Positions 9,338 to 18,101 are shown, numbered from the stretch's first letter. The stretch is 64,000 nt of DNA from Leucobacter sp. OLIS6 (GCF_002752355.1 NZ_MRAV01000015.1:17577-81576), one strand, 5' to 3'. Made by a program: numbers and translations. Notes: generated by a model not told the origin, from the letters alone.

Positions 9338-10749
9338 GCGGGCGCGGCTTCGGCGCGGCGGCCGGGGGTTCCGCCCGCGACCACGGTGCCACGATCGTCG
9401 TGGCGGCGCTCTCGGCGATGTTCGCGGCGACGCTGATCCAGACGGTCGGGATCCTGACCGCGGCGATCGATCCGCAGCTGGTCGAGGAATCGGGCACCAT
9501 GCGGATGATGCTCTTCATCGTCGCGACCGTGTTCATCCTGATCGCGCTCTACGTCGGGTCGATCGTCACCGCCAACACGTTCTCCACGATCATCGCCGGG
9601 CGGGCGCGCACGATCGCGCTGCTGCGCCTCGTCGGGGCGAGCTCGCGCCGCGTGCGCTCGCGGGTGGCATTCGAAGGGCTCATGGTCGGCCTGATCGGCG
9701 CGGCGATCGGGTTCGCGGCCTCCTGGCTGCTCTGCACGGTCTTCGTCTCGGTCGCCCCGGGGCAGGGCTGGCTGCCGGCCGGGCACGACTACCCGCTGTT
9801 CGACCCGTTCGCGCTGGTCGGCGTCGCCGTGGTCGCGCTCACCACCTGGGTGTCGGCCTGGGTGGGTTCGCGGCGCGTGGGCGCGGTGTCGCCCATCGCG
9901 GCGACGGGGGCCTCGGTCGAGCTCGATCCCGAATCGGCGCAGCACCGCACCGGACGCACGGTGTTCTCGGTGATCCTGCTCGTGCTCGGCGCGGGCGTGC
10001 TGGCGCTCGGCGTGCTGGTCGGCCTGGTGTCGCCGCTCGGGCTGCTCGTCGCCTTCTTCGGCGGGCTCGCCTCGTTCACCGGCATCGCGATCGGGGCCCA
10101 CTGGATCATGCCGCCACTGCTCCGCCTCTCGGGCCGACTGCTCGGGCGCGGGGTCACCGGCCGGCTCGCCGCGGCGAACGCGGTGCGGTTCCCCGAGCGG
10201 AGCGCCCGCGCCACGATCGGACTCGTGATCGGCGTGACGCTCGTCACGATGTTCGCGGTCGCGCTGCAGACCTACCAGCAGATGACCATGCAGGTGTTCG
10301 ACGGCAACCCCGCGATGAAGGAGGCGCTCGAGAGCACCTTCGCGGTCACGATGGCGATCCTCACCGGTCTCGTCGGCTTCTCCGCGGTGATCGCGGCCGT
10401 GGGCATGGTGAACTCCCTCTCGCTCAGCGTGCTGCAGCGCACCCGCGAACTGGGCCTGCTGCGGGCCCTCGGATTCACCGGGCGTCAGGTACGCGGCACC
10501 ATCACCGCCGAGAGCGCGCAGATGACCTTCGCCGCACTCGTGTTCGGGCTGCTGCTCGGCACCTTCTACGGCTGGGTCGCCGCGCAGAGCATGCTCGGGC
10601 AGCAGGCGGGGCTCATGCCGCCGTCGATCCCGTGGGGCATGATCGCCGGGGTCGCGGTGTTCGGCGCGGTGCTCGCGATGATCGCCTCGGCCGCACCCGC
10701 GCGCCGCGCGATCCGCGTCTCGCCGGTCGCCGCGCTCGCGGTGGACTGA
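9334..10749 (+). CDS. FtsX-like ABC transporter permease
   Basis: A 471-residue permease, partner of the ATPase just upstream (ATGA overlap). About eight hydrophobic segments form two FtsX-like halves. The first half has EGLMVGLIGAAIGF and ends in RRVGAVSPIAA; the second has NSLSLSVLQRTRELGLLRALG and ends in RRAIRVSPVAALAVD. These coupling and terminal motifs are typical of FtsX domains. There is no large extracellular domain between the first two membrane segments, unlike MacB, and the protein is shorter than many actinobacterial FtsX permeases (about 800 residues). The function may be export or signalling; no substrate can be named. Confidence 0.8.
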   Translation: MSGRGFGAAAGGSARDHGATIVVAALSAMFAATLIQTVGILTAAIDPQLVEESGTMRMMLFIVATVFILIALYVGSIVTANTFSTIIAGRARTIALLRLVGASSRRVRSRVAFEGLMVGLIGAAIGFAASWLLCTVFVSVAPGQGWLPAGHDYPLFDPFALVGVAVVALTTWVSAWVGSRRVGAVSPIAATGASVELDPESAQHRTGRTVFSVILLVLGAGVLALGVLVGLVSPLGLLVAFFGGLASFTGIAIGAHWIMPPLLRLSGRLLGRGVTGRLAAANAVRFPERSARATIGLVIGVTLVTMFAVALQTYQQMTMQVFDGNPAMKEALESTFAVTMAILTGLVGFSAVIAAVGMVNSLSLSVLQRTRELGLLRALGFTGRQVRGTITAESAQMTFAALVFGLLLGTFYGWVAAQSMLGQQAGLMPPSIPWGMIAGVAVFGAVLAMIASAAPARRAIRVSPVAALAVD

Positions 10750-10847
10750 GCGGCCGCATCCGCGGGTCGGAAAACGGGTATCAGAGTGGACGAGGAAGGG
10801 GCTGAGCGATGATCGTGCCTCGGCTGCTGCTGGCCTGGAGCGCCGGA

Positions 10848-10862
10848 TACGATGGGGGTATG
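10848..10862 (+). promoter_or_regulatory. -10 element deciding the start of the small membrane protein
   Basis: TACGAT at 10848-10853 is followed by six bases and the ATG at 10860. This favours 10860 over the in-frame ATG at 10809, which lies upstream of the promoter element. Confidence 0.55.
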
Positions 10863-11213
10863 GATATTCTCAGGTCGATCCTCGTGGTGCTGCACATCGT
10901 CTGCTTCGGCGTGGTCATGGGCGGCGCGCTCGCCCAGCTGCCGGCCGTGCGCGAGGGTCGCGCGAAGATCTCGAACGGGCTGCTGCACGGCTCGCTCGGT
11001 CTGCTGGTCACGGGTCTGGCGCTCGTCGGCACCATCTACGGCCTCGGCGGTCACCCGAACAACATGAAGATCGGCGTGAAGCTCATCGTGCTGATCGGCC
11101 TCATCGTCCTGATCCTCGTGAACCGCAAGAAGCAGAAGATCTCGGGCGGCGTCCTCGGCGCGATCGCGGGCCTCGCGACGCTGAACGTCGCACTCGCGGT
11201 GCTCTGGCACTGA
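10860..11213 (+). CDS. Small four-helix membrane protein, unknown function
   Basis: A 117-residue protein that is almost wholly hydrophobic. Four membrane segments are visible at about residues 5-26, 41-63, 68-88 and 96-116, with a positively charged NRKKQKI loop between the third and fourth. It resembles conserved actinobacterial hypothetical membrane proteins. I do not recognise a functional family. It is transcribed alone, behind its own -10 element, and is followed by a strong convergent terminator. Confidence 0.65.
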   Translation: MDILRSILVVLHIVCFGVVMGGALAQLPAVREGRAKISNGLLHGSLGLLVTGLALVGTIYGLGGHPNNMKIGVKLIVLIGLIVLILVNRKKQKISGGVLGAIAGLATLNVALAVLWH

Positions 11214-11229
11214 GCCCGAGCGCTCCGGC

Positions 11230-11275
11230 AACGCGGAAGCCCCGCCGTCCCTCGGGACGGCGGGGCTTCCGCGTT
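11230..11275. terminator. Strong bidirectional terminator
   Basis: A perfect inverted repeat with 22-base arms (11230-11251 and 11254-11275) and a two-base centre, between the small membrane protein gene and the convergent aldehyde dehydrogenase gene. It can act on both strands. Confidence 0.85.
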
Positions 11276-11288
11276 GTTCCGGTGCGGA

Positions 11289-12803
11289 TCAGCGCCAGCG
11301 AGCGCCCCACTCCTGGGACTCGCCCGCGCCGGTGCGCGTCTGGGGCACGCCGAGCGGGTTGTCGTCGCGCAGCGCCGCGGGCAGGAACGCCTGGGTGACG
11401 TTCTGGTAGGCGACCGGTCGTACGAAGCGCTGGATCGCGGCCGTGCCCACCGAAGTGCTCGAATCGTTCGAGGTGGCGGGCCACGGGCCGCCGTGCTGCA
11501 TGGCCGGGGTGACGGCCACGCCGGTCGACCAGCCGTTGAAGAGCACACGGCCGACCTGCAGGCTCATCGCCTCGACCAGCGCGGCGATCGCCTCGGCGTT
11601 CGCGGAGCCCGCGCCCTCGGCCTCGCTCAGGTGCAGGGTCGCGGTGAGGTTGCCCTCGAAGAACTCGGGCAGCAGCGCTGCGAGGTCGGTGCCGGCGGGG
11701 ACCTCGACGAGGATCGACAGTGGGCCGAACGCCTCGTGGATGAGGCGCTCGTGTCCGGCGCGGAAGTCGTCGAGGGACACGGCGACGATGGTCGGCGTGG
11801 CCCAGCCCTGACCGTCCGCGTCGAAGCGGACGCCGCCCTCGACGACGGGACGGACGCCGGGGGTGCCGAGGATCGTGTCCCGGCGCTCGGCGAAGCTCTT
11901 CGCGATGCGCGGGTCGAGCAGGCGGTGCTCGGGGATGCCCTGCGCCGCCGCCGCGATGGGCGCCTCGAGCGCTTCGACGGAGGGGACGAAGACGAAGCCG
12001 GGCTTGGTGCAGAGCTGGCCCGCCGAGCCGGAGACGCTCGTGACGAAGCCGCTCGCGATGTCGTCGCCGCGCTCGGCGATCGCTGCCTCGGTGACGAACA
12101 CCGGGTTGACGCTGCCGAGCTCGCCGAAGAAGGGCACGGGTGCCGGCCGCGCGGCCGCGATGTCGGCGAGCAGGCGGCCGACGGCGATGGAGCCGGTGAA
12201 CGCACCGCCCTTGACGCGGGGATCCTTGAGGATCGCGACGCCGGCCTCGCGGCCGTGCACGAGCTGGAAGGTGCCATCGGGCATGCCGGCCCCGGCGAGC
12301 GCTGCGCTGACGACGGCCGCAGTGGCGTCGGAGAGTTCGGGGTGCCCCGAGTGCGCCTTCACGATCAGCGGGCAGCCGGCCGCGAGGATCGCTGCCGAGT
12401 CGCCGCCGGCTACGGAGAAGGCGAAGGGGAAGTTCGAGGCCGAGAAGTTGATGATCGGGCCGAGCGGGCGCAGCACGCGGCGCACATCGGGGCGGACACC
12501 GAGGGCGAAGGCCCCGTCGGCCTCGTCGATGCGGGCGTCGAGGTGGACGCCGGTCACCAGGGTGTCGGCGAAGAGGCGCAGCTGGACCGCCGTGCGGGTG
12601 ACCTCGCCGCTGAGGCGGGCCTCGGTGAGGCCGGTCTCGCGCATCGCGATCGCGACCAGATCCGCCTTGTTCGCCTCGAGCGCGTCGGCGACCGCGACGA
12701 TGGCGCGGGCGCGATCCTCGGGAGCGACGGCGGCGTAGGCGGGAGCAGCGGCCGCGGCGCGCGCGACGACTGCCTCGAGCTCGGGGGAGAGGGTTTCGGT
12801 CAT
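11289..12803 (-). CDS. NADP-dependent 2-oxoglutarate semialdehyde-type dehydrogenase
   Basis: A 504-residue aldehyde dehydrogenase of the group that oxidises 2-oxoglutarate semialdehyde (2,5-dioxovalerate) to 2-oxoglutarate, the last step of several sugar-acid and hydroxyproline pathways. The catalytic Cys265 lies in SGSAGQLCTKPG and the general base Glu228 in FFGELGSVNP; both contexts are typical of this group rather than of classical NAD-dependent enzymes. The Rossmann region shows INFSASNFPFAFSVAGGD and KAHSGHP. The ATG is preceded by GGAGGAACCCAGCA. No other gene of a sugar-acid pathway is adjacent, so the true substrate could be another semialdehyde. Confidence 0.85.
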   Translation of the reverse strand: MTETLSPELEAVVARAAAAAPAYAAVAPEDRARAIVAVADALEANKADLVAIAMRETGLTEARLSGEVTRTAVQLRLFADTLVTGVHLDARIDEADGAFALGVRPDVRRVLRPLGPIINFSASNFPFAFSVAGGDSAAILAAGCPLIVKAHSGHPELSDATAAVVSAALAGAGMPDGTFQLVHGREAGVAILKDPRVKGGAFTGSIAVGRLLADIAAARPAPVPFFGELGSVNPVFVTEAAIAERGDDIASGFVTSVSGSAGQLCTKPGFVFVPSVEALEAPIAAAAQGIPEHRLLDPRIAKSFAERRDTILGTPGVRPVVEGGVRFDADGQGWATPTIVAVSLDDFRAGHERLIHEAFGPLSILVEVPAGTDLAALLPEFFEGNLTATLHLSEAEGAGSANAEAIAALVEAMSLQVGRVLFNGWSTGVAVTPAMQHGGPWPATSNDSSTSVGTAAIQRFVRPVAYQNVTQAFLPAALRDDNPLGVPQTRTGAGESQEWGARWR

Positions 12804-12885
12804 TGCTGGGTTCCTCCACGGGGTCTAGTCGACTGCGGCGTCTGGCGGGCGAGTTCGGAGCGCAGCACGGGCTGTGCTGTGGCAT

Positions 12886-12897
12886 GTGCAATTGTAC
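12886..12897 (-). promoter_or_regulatory. -10 element and overlapping near-palindrome for the aldehyde dehydrogenase gene
   Basis: GTGCAATTGTAC reads nearly the same on both strands (10 of 12 positions) and contains TACAAT on the minus strand, a near-consensus -10 hexamer. A repressor bound here would block the promoter. No regulator gene is adjacent. Confidence 0.4.
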
Positions 12898-13076
12898 TGC
12901 GAAGTTCTCGCGTGTGCGCGACTCGGCGCGCCCGCCGCCCAGTCTTCCAGCTTCGCCCGGAGGGCGGGGTGGCTGTTCTGACCTGCTCGCTCTCGGGTCG
13001 ATGTGCATCGTGGGCGGATCGGCCGGCCTCGCGCGGGCTCGGAGTCGCACCTGCTGCTCGTATGATCGGACGATAG

Positions 13077-13095
13077 TTAGGTTAGGCTAAGTTAA
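13077..13095 (+). promoter_or_regulatory. DtxR/IdeR-type iron box
   Basis: TTAGGTTAGGCTAAGTTAA matches the actinobacterial iron-box consensus TTAGGTTAGGCTAACCTAA at 17 of 19 positions and is a hyphenated palindrome. It lies 50 bp before the GTG of the FG-GAP gene. By analogy, an iron-loaded DtxR/IdeR repressor would silence the gene when iron is plentiful. Confidence 0.75.
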
Positions 13096-13144
13096 TGAAC
13101 GTCTGATCTTTCGGCTTCGGCCGCACACGTTCGAAAGGTGCACT

Positions 13145-15037
13145 GTGTCCATCACTCCTCCGTCGAGACGCGGAGCCGGGAGGGCGCTCGGCGCCGTCGC
13201 CGCGCTCGCCCTGGCGATCCCCGGGGTCGCGCTGCTCGCGACGCCCGCCCCGGCCACCGCAGCCCCTGCCGCCGACCGCACGGTCCAGGGCCCGGGTGGC
13301 ACTGCCTTCGGGGCGACCGCATCGCAGGCGCGGTGCGACATCAACGGGGACGGGGTGCCCGATCTCGCCGTCGGCACCTACGCGACCTTCGACACGAGCC
13401 CGGGAGCCACGGGCGCCTACGTACTGCTCGGAGCGGGGACGCGGACGACCGTCGGCACGACCCGGGTCGAGAACGAGCGCCCCGTGCGGATCATCGACAC
13501 AGCCCGCAACATGATGGGCGGTGTCGACGTGCGCTGCGCGGGCGACGTGAACGGCGACGGCATCGACGATCTCGTGGTGGTGGCGCAAGCGGTCGGCGCG
13601 TTCATCGTCTTCGGTTCGACCGACTTCTCGGAAGTCCGTCTCGATTCGCTCGGCGACCGGGGTCGCACCGTGCTCGGATCGATCACCCGGGGCAACGGCG
13701 TCGGCGACATCGACGGGGACGGCCGCGACGAGGTCGCGGTCACCGACACGAGCGGCGTCGTCACGATCCTGCACGCCGAGCGGCTGCCGAACCAGTCGCA
13801 GCTCGCGGATGCGCCGGGCCCCCGGATCTCGGGGAAGGGGATCGACCTGGTCTCGGTGAGCCGCGCGGGCGATATGAACGGGGACGGACGCGAGGACCTC
13901 GCGGTCGGCGCCTCCTCTTGGAAGGCCCCCGGTGCGGAGCGCTTCGCGACGGGAGCCGTCTGGGTGATCACGGACTCGAGCGCCGATGTGCGAGTGGGTG
14001 CGGATCCGATCCCCGGGGTCCGGATCGACGGGCCGCCGCGCGGCTACGACCTGCTCGGTACCGCGACAGTCGGACTCGGCGACATCGACGGTGACGGGTA
14101 CGACGACCTGCTCATCGGCGGCGAATCCGACGAGCCGAAGCCGGGCAGCGCGGTGGTCGTCACCGGTGGCCCCGACGGCGTCGACGTGCGGACGGACCCG
14201 CTCGCGACCGACGGACCGGCCGTGCGCGAGGCCGCTCCGCGGACGGGCGGGGCAACCGAGGCCTCCGCCACGGCGGCCGACGCTTCCGCGGCGGCGGCGC
14301 CCCGCGCGCGCGGCTGGTGGATCAACGGCATGGCGTCCGGCGACCACTTCGGGCACGGCGTGGGCGCGGTCCGGATGCAGGGCTGGTCGATGTTGCTCGT
14401 CGGCGGCATGGACGGATCGCCCGATCCCGCCCGAGAGGGCTCCGGCTACGCGGTGGCGGTGGATTCCCGCTTCCTCGCGGCGGGCAAGGCGACCGGTGCG
14501 AACCGCGTGCTCGAGACTTCCGGACTGGCTTCGACGTCGGTCCCCGGGGTCGAGCTCATCGCCGGCGAGCGCGCCGGGCAGCGGCTCGGCCGGGCCTTCG
14601 CGGACCTCACCGACGACCCTGCGGGGAAGCGGGTCACCTTCGCCGTGGGCGCCCCGGCGATCTTCAGCGACAGCGAGGATCCCGCGGTGCGAATCCTGAG
14701 CCTCGACACCGTGGCCCCCGTGAAGCCGGACCCGAAGCCCACACCGACTCCGACCGTCACGCCGAAGCCGACGGTCGAGCCGAAGCCGACCACGAAACCG
14801 ACCGGGAAGCCGACGACGGGAACCCCGGGCGGTGCCGGGGCGGGCTCCGACGGCGCGGGGTCCGCCGATGCCTCCGGCGAGGCGGGCGCGAAGCGGCCGC
14901 TCGCCGAGACCGGTGCGGAGTCCCGGCTCGGGCTGGTCTGGGCGGCGGCCGTCGCGGCGGGCCTCGGAGCCGTGGGGCTCGGATCCGCCGGGCTGGTCGC
15001 GGTGCGCAGGCGCCGTGCGACTCACGAGGAAGGCTGA
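13145..15037 (+). CDS. Secreted FG-GAP repeat protein with sortase anchor signal
   Basis: A 630-residue surface protein. Residues 1-40 form a signal peptide ending near ATAAPA. FG-GAP/VCBS-type repeats follow, with calcium-binding DxNxDG/DxDxDG loops beginning at Asp65, 134, 188, 243 and 313; such repeats build integrin-alpha-like beta-propellers. A Lys/Pro/Thr-rich spacer (~520-560) leads to LAETG at 586-590, a hydrophobic helix and an RRRR tail, a class-E-type sortase signal. It is thus predicted to be linked to peptidoglycan. The GTG start has GAAAGG eight bases upstream. The iron box upstream suggests expression during iron starvation; the ligand is unknown. Confidence 0.8.
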   Translation: MSITPPSRRGAGRALGAVAALALAIPGVALLATPAPATAAPAADRTVQGPGGTAFGATASQARCDINGDGVPDLAVGTYATFDTSPGATGAYVLLGAGTRTTVGTTRVENERPVRIIDTARNMMGGVDVRCAGDVNGDGIDDLVVVAQAVGAFIVFGSTDFSEVRLDSLGDRGRTVLGSITRGNGVGDIDGDGRDEVAVTDTSGVVTILHAERLPNQSQLADAPGPRISGKGIDLVSVSRAGDMNGDGREDLAVGASSWKAPGAERFATGAVWVITDSSADVRVGADPIPGVRIDGPPRGYDLLGTATVGLGDIDGDGYDDLLIGGESDEPKPGSAVVVTGGPDGVDVRTDPLATDGPAVREAAPRTGGATEASATAADASAAAAPRARGWWINGMASGDHFGHGVGAVRMQGWSMLLVGGMDGSPDPAREGSGYAVAVDSRFLAAGKATGANRVLETSGLASTSVPGVELIAGERAGQRLGRAFADLTDDPAGKRVTFAVGAPAIFSDSEDPAVRILSLDTVAPVKPDPKPTPTPTVTPKPTVEPKPTTKPTGKPTTGTPGGAGAGSDGAGSADASGEAGAKRPLAETGAESRLGLVWAAAVAAGLGAVGLGSAGLVAVRRRRATHEEG

Positions 15038-15080
15038 TCCTGCTGCATCGCGACTTCGCGTGAGCGAGCAGACGCGCAGG

Positions 15081-15114
15081 GCGCGGCGGTCCGGTGCGAA
15101 CCGGGCCGCCGCGC
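15081..15114. terminator. Bidirectional terminator between FG-GAP and polymerase genes
   Basis: A 14-bp stem (15081-15094 with 15101-15114, one G-T pair) with a six-base loop fills the gap between two convergent genes and abuts the polymerase stop codon. Confidence 0.7.
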
Positions 15115-16872
15115 TCAGTCCTTGAGCGCGCGCTCCGAGATGCGCAGGTCGAGCCGGAAATCGACGGGCGCGTCCCCGAAGAGCAGCCGCCCGGCCGCCT
15201 GCGCGGACTCTTCGATCGCGCTCGCCACCGCCTCGGCGTGCGCGCGGGGTGCGTGCACGATCACTTCGTCGTGCAGGAAGAAGGCGAGGTGCGGGCGCGC
15301 CGAGAACACGGGTCCGGAGGCGGCCATCGGAGTCTCGCCGTGCACCGGATCGAACGCGAAGAGCCGCCGACGCAGCTCGCCCATCCAGGCGAGCGCCCAC
15401 TCGGCGGCGGTGCCCTGCACGACGAAGTTGCGGGTGAACCTGCCGAACTCGCGGGCGATGCGGCGCGCGTGCTCCTCCTCGCGGCGTCCGGCTCCCGGCA
15501 GGCTCGCGGCGGCCTGCACGCCCTGCCACTCCTCGCCGGGCGGTGGGGAACTGCGACCGAGCCAGGTCGTCACGATGCCGCCCTGCTCGCCGATCGCTGC
15601 CGCGTCATCGACCAGCCGCATCGCCGCGGGGAACGCGCGGCGCAGCCGGGGGACCAGGCGGCCGCTGTCGCCGCTCGTGCCGCCGTACATCGCGCCGAGC
15701 ACGGCGATCTTCGCGTCCTGCCGGGTGGCGACGGCCCCGCTCTCGACGATTCCCGCGTAGAGGTCGCGTCCGGCGCCCGCGGCGGCCATGGCGCGGTCGC
15801 CCGACATCGCCGCGAGAACCCGCGGTTCGAGCTGCGACACGTCGGCCGAGACGAGTAGGCAGCCGGGGTCGGCGCGCAGCGCGGGGCGCAGGCTGCGCGG
15901 GATCTGCAGCGCGCCCCCTCCGCTCGACGCCCACCGGCCCGTGACCACGCCGCCGGGCACGTAGACCGGACGGTACCGGCCGTCGCGCACCCACTCGTCG
16001 AGCCAGTTCCAGCCGTTCGCCGAGAGCAGGCGCGCGAGCTTCTTGTAGTGCAGGAGCGGCGGGATCGCGGGGTGCTCGTGCTCGGCGAGCTCCCAGCGCG
16101 ATGTCGAGGACGCCTCGATGCCCGCAGCGCGCAGGGCGCGCAGCAGCTTCGGCGGGGAGTCGAGGCTCGCCGAGGGGTCGCCGAGCGCGGCGCGGACCTC
16201 TTCGCCGACGGCGAGGAGCGCCGCCGGCTTCGCGCCGGGAGCGGGCCGGGGGCCGAGCGCCTCGCTCAGGATGCGGTCGTGCTCCTCGGTGTCCCAGGGG
16301 ACCCCGGCGGAGGTCAGCTCGACCGCGATGAGCGCGCCCACCGACTCGGCGGCGAGCAGCAGCGCGATGCGGTTCGGTTCTGCGGCGGAGTCGATGGCGG
16401 ACCGCTGCCGGTCGAACTCGGCGAGCACCTCCGAAAGCGAGTCGGGCACCGTCGGACGGCGTGCGGACCCGGCCTCCAGCTCGAACAGTGCGGGCATCAG
16501 CGGAGCTCGCGGCTCTTCGACGGGGTCGGGCGCCACCGCCCACTGCGTCGCGGCGTGGAGGGCGGCCCGGTCGCGCACCAGTACCGAGTTGCGCAGGATC
16601 TGGTGGCAGAGCCGCAGATCGTGGCAGCGTTCGACGCGCACGCCTGCGGTCAGGAGCGCCGGATAGACGGCCGGGGTGTCGGCCCACACCCACCTGCGTG
16701 GCGCCTCGGCCTCGCGGGCGGCGACGAAGTTCGCCAGGCCGTCCGCCGGGATGGGTATCTCGGGGGAGCGCCCGCCCGATTCGTCGAGTTCGACCGCCGC
16801 CAGGCCGCCCGGCGCGGTGCCGGAGCGTCCCACCGCGCACCAGCGCGGGGACGGGGATTCTCGTGGGGGCAT
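15115..16872 (-). CDS. Family-A DNA polymerase-like protein (actinobacterial exonuclease/polymerase)
   Basis: A 585-residue protein of the actinobacterial group called bifunctional 3'-5' exonuclease/DNA polymerase, distinct from the housekeeping PolA. The N-terminal ~250 residues resemble a degenerate exonuclease fold. Motif A is ADVSQLEPRVLA with Asp344, motif B is RQDAKIAVLGAMYG, and motif C is HDEVIVHAP with His534, Asp535 and Glu536, so both metal-binding acidic residues are present. It lacks the 5' nuclease domain of PolA. The ATG at 16872 follows a -10 hexamer by seven bases; an ATG ten codons upstream lies within that promoter. A DNA-repair role is likely but unproven. Confidence 0.8.
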   Translation of the reverse strand: MPPRESPSPRWCAVGRSGTAPGGLAAVELDESGGRSPEIPIPADGLANFVAAREAEAPRRWVWADTPAVYPALLTAGVRVERCHDLRLCHQILRNSVLVRDRAALHAATQWAVAPDPVEEPRAPLMPALFELEAGSARRPTVPDSLSEVLAEFDRQRSAIDSAAEPNRIALLLAAESVGALIAVELTSAGVPWDTEEHDRILSEALGPRPAPGAKPAALLAVGEEVRAALGDPSASLDSPPKLLRALRAAGIEASSTSRWELAEHEHPAIPPLLHYKKLARLLSANGWNWLDEWVRDGRYRPVYVPGGVVTGRWASSGGGALQIPRSLRPALRADPGCLLVSADVSQLEPRVLAAMSGDRAMAAAGAGRDLYAGIVESGAVATRQDAKIAVLGAMYGGTSGDSGRLVPRLRRAFPAAMRLVDDAAAIGEQGGIVTTWLGRSSPPPGEEWQGVQAAASLPGAGRREEEHARRIAREFGRFTRNFVVQGTAAEWALAWMGELRRRLFAFDPVHGETPMAASGPVFSARPHLAFFLHDEVIVHAPRAHAEAVASAIEESAQAAGRLLFGDAPVDFRLDLRISERALKD

Positions 16873-16885
16873 GTCGACCACCGTA
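16870..16885 (-). promoter_or_regulatory. -10 element for leaderless polymerase-like gene
   Basis: On the minus strand TACGGT (16885-16880) is followed by seven bases and ATG at 16872. This decides against the upstream in-frame ATG at 16902. Confidence 0.55.
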
Positions 16886-16931
16886 TCCCGCACCACCGAC
16901 ATCGGGTTCCGGTCGCACGCAGGCGTCAGCG

Positions 16932-16941
16932 CCCCCCCCCC
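16932..16941. repeat. Run of ten C bases upstream of the polymerase-like gene
   Basis: An uninterrupted C10 tract sits between palindromic repeat copy 1 and the polymerase promoter, about 47 bp upstream of its -10 element. Such a tract is prone to slippage in replication and to sequencing error. Confidence 0.7.
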
Positions 16942-16942
16942 G

Positions 16943-17004
16943 CGGAGATCTGCAGCATTTCGGAGCGGATACGTCGGAGGAGTCCGAAATCGTGCGGATC
17001 TCCG
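16943..17004. repeat. Dispersed palindromic element, copy 1
   Basis: Arms at 16943-16964 and 16983-17004 (22 bases each) surround an 18-base loop. Three positions do not form Watson-Crick pairs, one of them a T-G pair. The outer end CGGAGATC and the inner end ATTTCGGA are shared with three other intergenic copies. It lies between the polymerase-like gene and the agmatine deiminase gene. Confidence 0.9.
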
Positions 17005-17030
17005 GGCTCATAGCCACCGTGCACGCAGAA

Positions 17031-17059
17031 GGCCCCGGATCCGCGAGGGATCCGGGGCC
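17031..17059 (-). terminator. Terminator of the agmatine deiminase gene
   Basis: Perfect 12-base arms (17031-17042 and 17048-17059) with a five-base loop, just downstream of the stop codon on the minus strand. Confidence 0.75.
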
Positions 17060-17075
17060 GTGCTTCGGACGGGGC

Positions 17076-18101
17076 TCAGCCGACCTTGGGCTGCTGCTGC
17101 GTGATGCAGTGGATGCCACCGCCGCGCGCGAACAGCGGGCGCGCGTCGATCCCGATGATCTCGCGGCCCGGGTACGCCTCGCGCAGGATGCCCTGGGCGC
17201 GATCGTCGGCGGGGTCCGCGAAGGCGCAGGCCAGCACCGCGCCGTTGATCACGACGTGGTTGATGTAGCTGTAGTCGACGAAGCCCTCCTCGTCGCGCAG
17301 CGCCTCGGGCGCCGGCAGATCCAGGATCTCGAGGCCGGCCGAGGTCTCCGTGTTCCAGCGCTCGGCGACGGTGCGGTTCTCGCGCGCGATCGCGTGGTCG
17401 GGGTGGCTCTCGGCGTCCTGGCGGTGCATGAGCAGCACCTCGGGATTCGGGAACACCGCGAGGATGTCGGAGTGCCCACGGGTGCCGAAGGTGTCGTGGT
17501 CCCGGTGCAGCCCGCGGGGGAGCCACAGAGCGCTCTCGGTGCCGATGGTGCGGTTCAGCTCGGCCTCGACCTGCTCCTTGCTCCAGCCCGGGTTGCGGCC
17601 CGGATCGAGCTGCACGGTCTCGGTGAGCACGACGCGGCCGGTACCGTCGACCTGGATCCCGCCGCCCTCGTTGGTCATCTCGGAGTCGATCAGTTCGGCC
17701 CCGGCCGCTTCGGCGACGATGCGTCCGATGTGCTGATCCTTGTCCCACTGAGCCCAGCTCTGGCCGCCCCAGCCGTTGAACACGTAATTGACGGCGCCGA
17801 GGCGGCCGTTCTCGCCGAGCACGAAGCTCGGGCCGATGTCGCGCATCCACGCGTCGTTGAGGGGAGCGGTCAGCAGTTCGATCTGCCCCGAGAGGTAGCG
17901 GCGGGCCACCGCCTCGTCGCCCGGGTTCACGACGACCGTGACCGGCTGGAACTCGCTCGCGGCGTTCGCCACGGCGGACCAGGTCGTGCGGGCCTCTTCG
18001 GCCTCCGCCTCGGTGTCTCCCAGCGTGTAGCCGGTGGTCGGCCAGGCCAGCCAGAGTCGATCCTGCTCGTGCCCCTCGATGGGCATGCGCCACGCGCTCA
18101 T
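17076..18101 (-). CDS. Agmatine deiminase
   Basis: A 341-residue member of the agmatine deiminase (PAD_porph) family. It would hydrolyse agmatine to N-carbamoylputrescine and ammonia. Conserved features are WPTTGYTLGD near the N-terminus, NDAWMRDIGPSFV with the substrate-binding acidic residues, a TRGHSDI histidine motif, and the C-terminal GGGIHCITQQQP with nucleophile Cys332. The ATG at 18101 has GGACGAGGG just upstream; an ATG six codons earlier (18119) lacks a good site. A minus-strand TAGACT (18147-18142) is a probable -10. No N-carbamoylputrescine amidase gene is nearby, so the next step must be encoded elsewhere. Confidence 0.9.
   Translation of the reverse strand: MSAWRMPIEGHEQDRLWLAWPTTGYTLGDTEAEAEEARTTWSAVANAASEFQPVTVVVNPGDEAVARRYLSGQIELLTAPLNDAWMRDIGPSFVLGENGRLGAVNYVFNGWGGQSWAQWDKDQHIGRIVAEAAGAELIDSEMTNEGGGIQVDGTGRVVLTETVQLDPGRNPGWSKEQVEAELNRTIGTESALWLPRGLHRDHDTFGTRGHSDILAVFPNPEVLLMHRQDAESHPDHAIARENRTVAERWNTETSAGLEILDLPAPEALRDEEGFVDYSYINHVVINGAVLACAFADPADDRAQGILREAYPGREIIGIDARPLFARGGGIHCITQQQPKVG

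Larger units (their letters stand above)
12804..13144. other. 341-bp intergenic region with two divergent promoters
   Basis: This is the longest gap between genes in the window. I see no credible ORF or structured RNA. On the minus side a TACAAT -10 element (12896-12891) overlaps a near-palindrome GTGCAATTGTAC (12886-12897), about 80 bp upstream of the aldehyde dehydrogenase start. On the plus side an iron box lies at 13077-13095 in front of the FG-GAP gene. The stretch between is GC-rich and shows nothing I can name. Confidence 0.6.

Noticed and set aside
10809..10859. N-terminal extension of the small membrane protein
   Set aside because: The upstream ATG precedes a -10-like TACGAT that sits six bases before the ATG at 10860, and the added residues do not look like part of a membrane protein.
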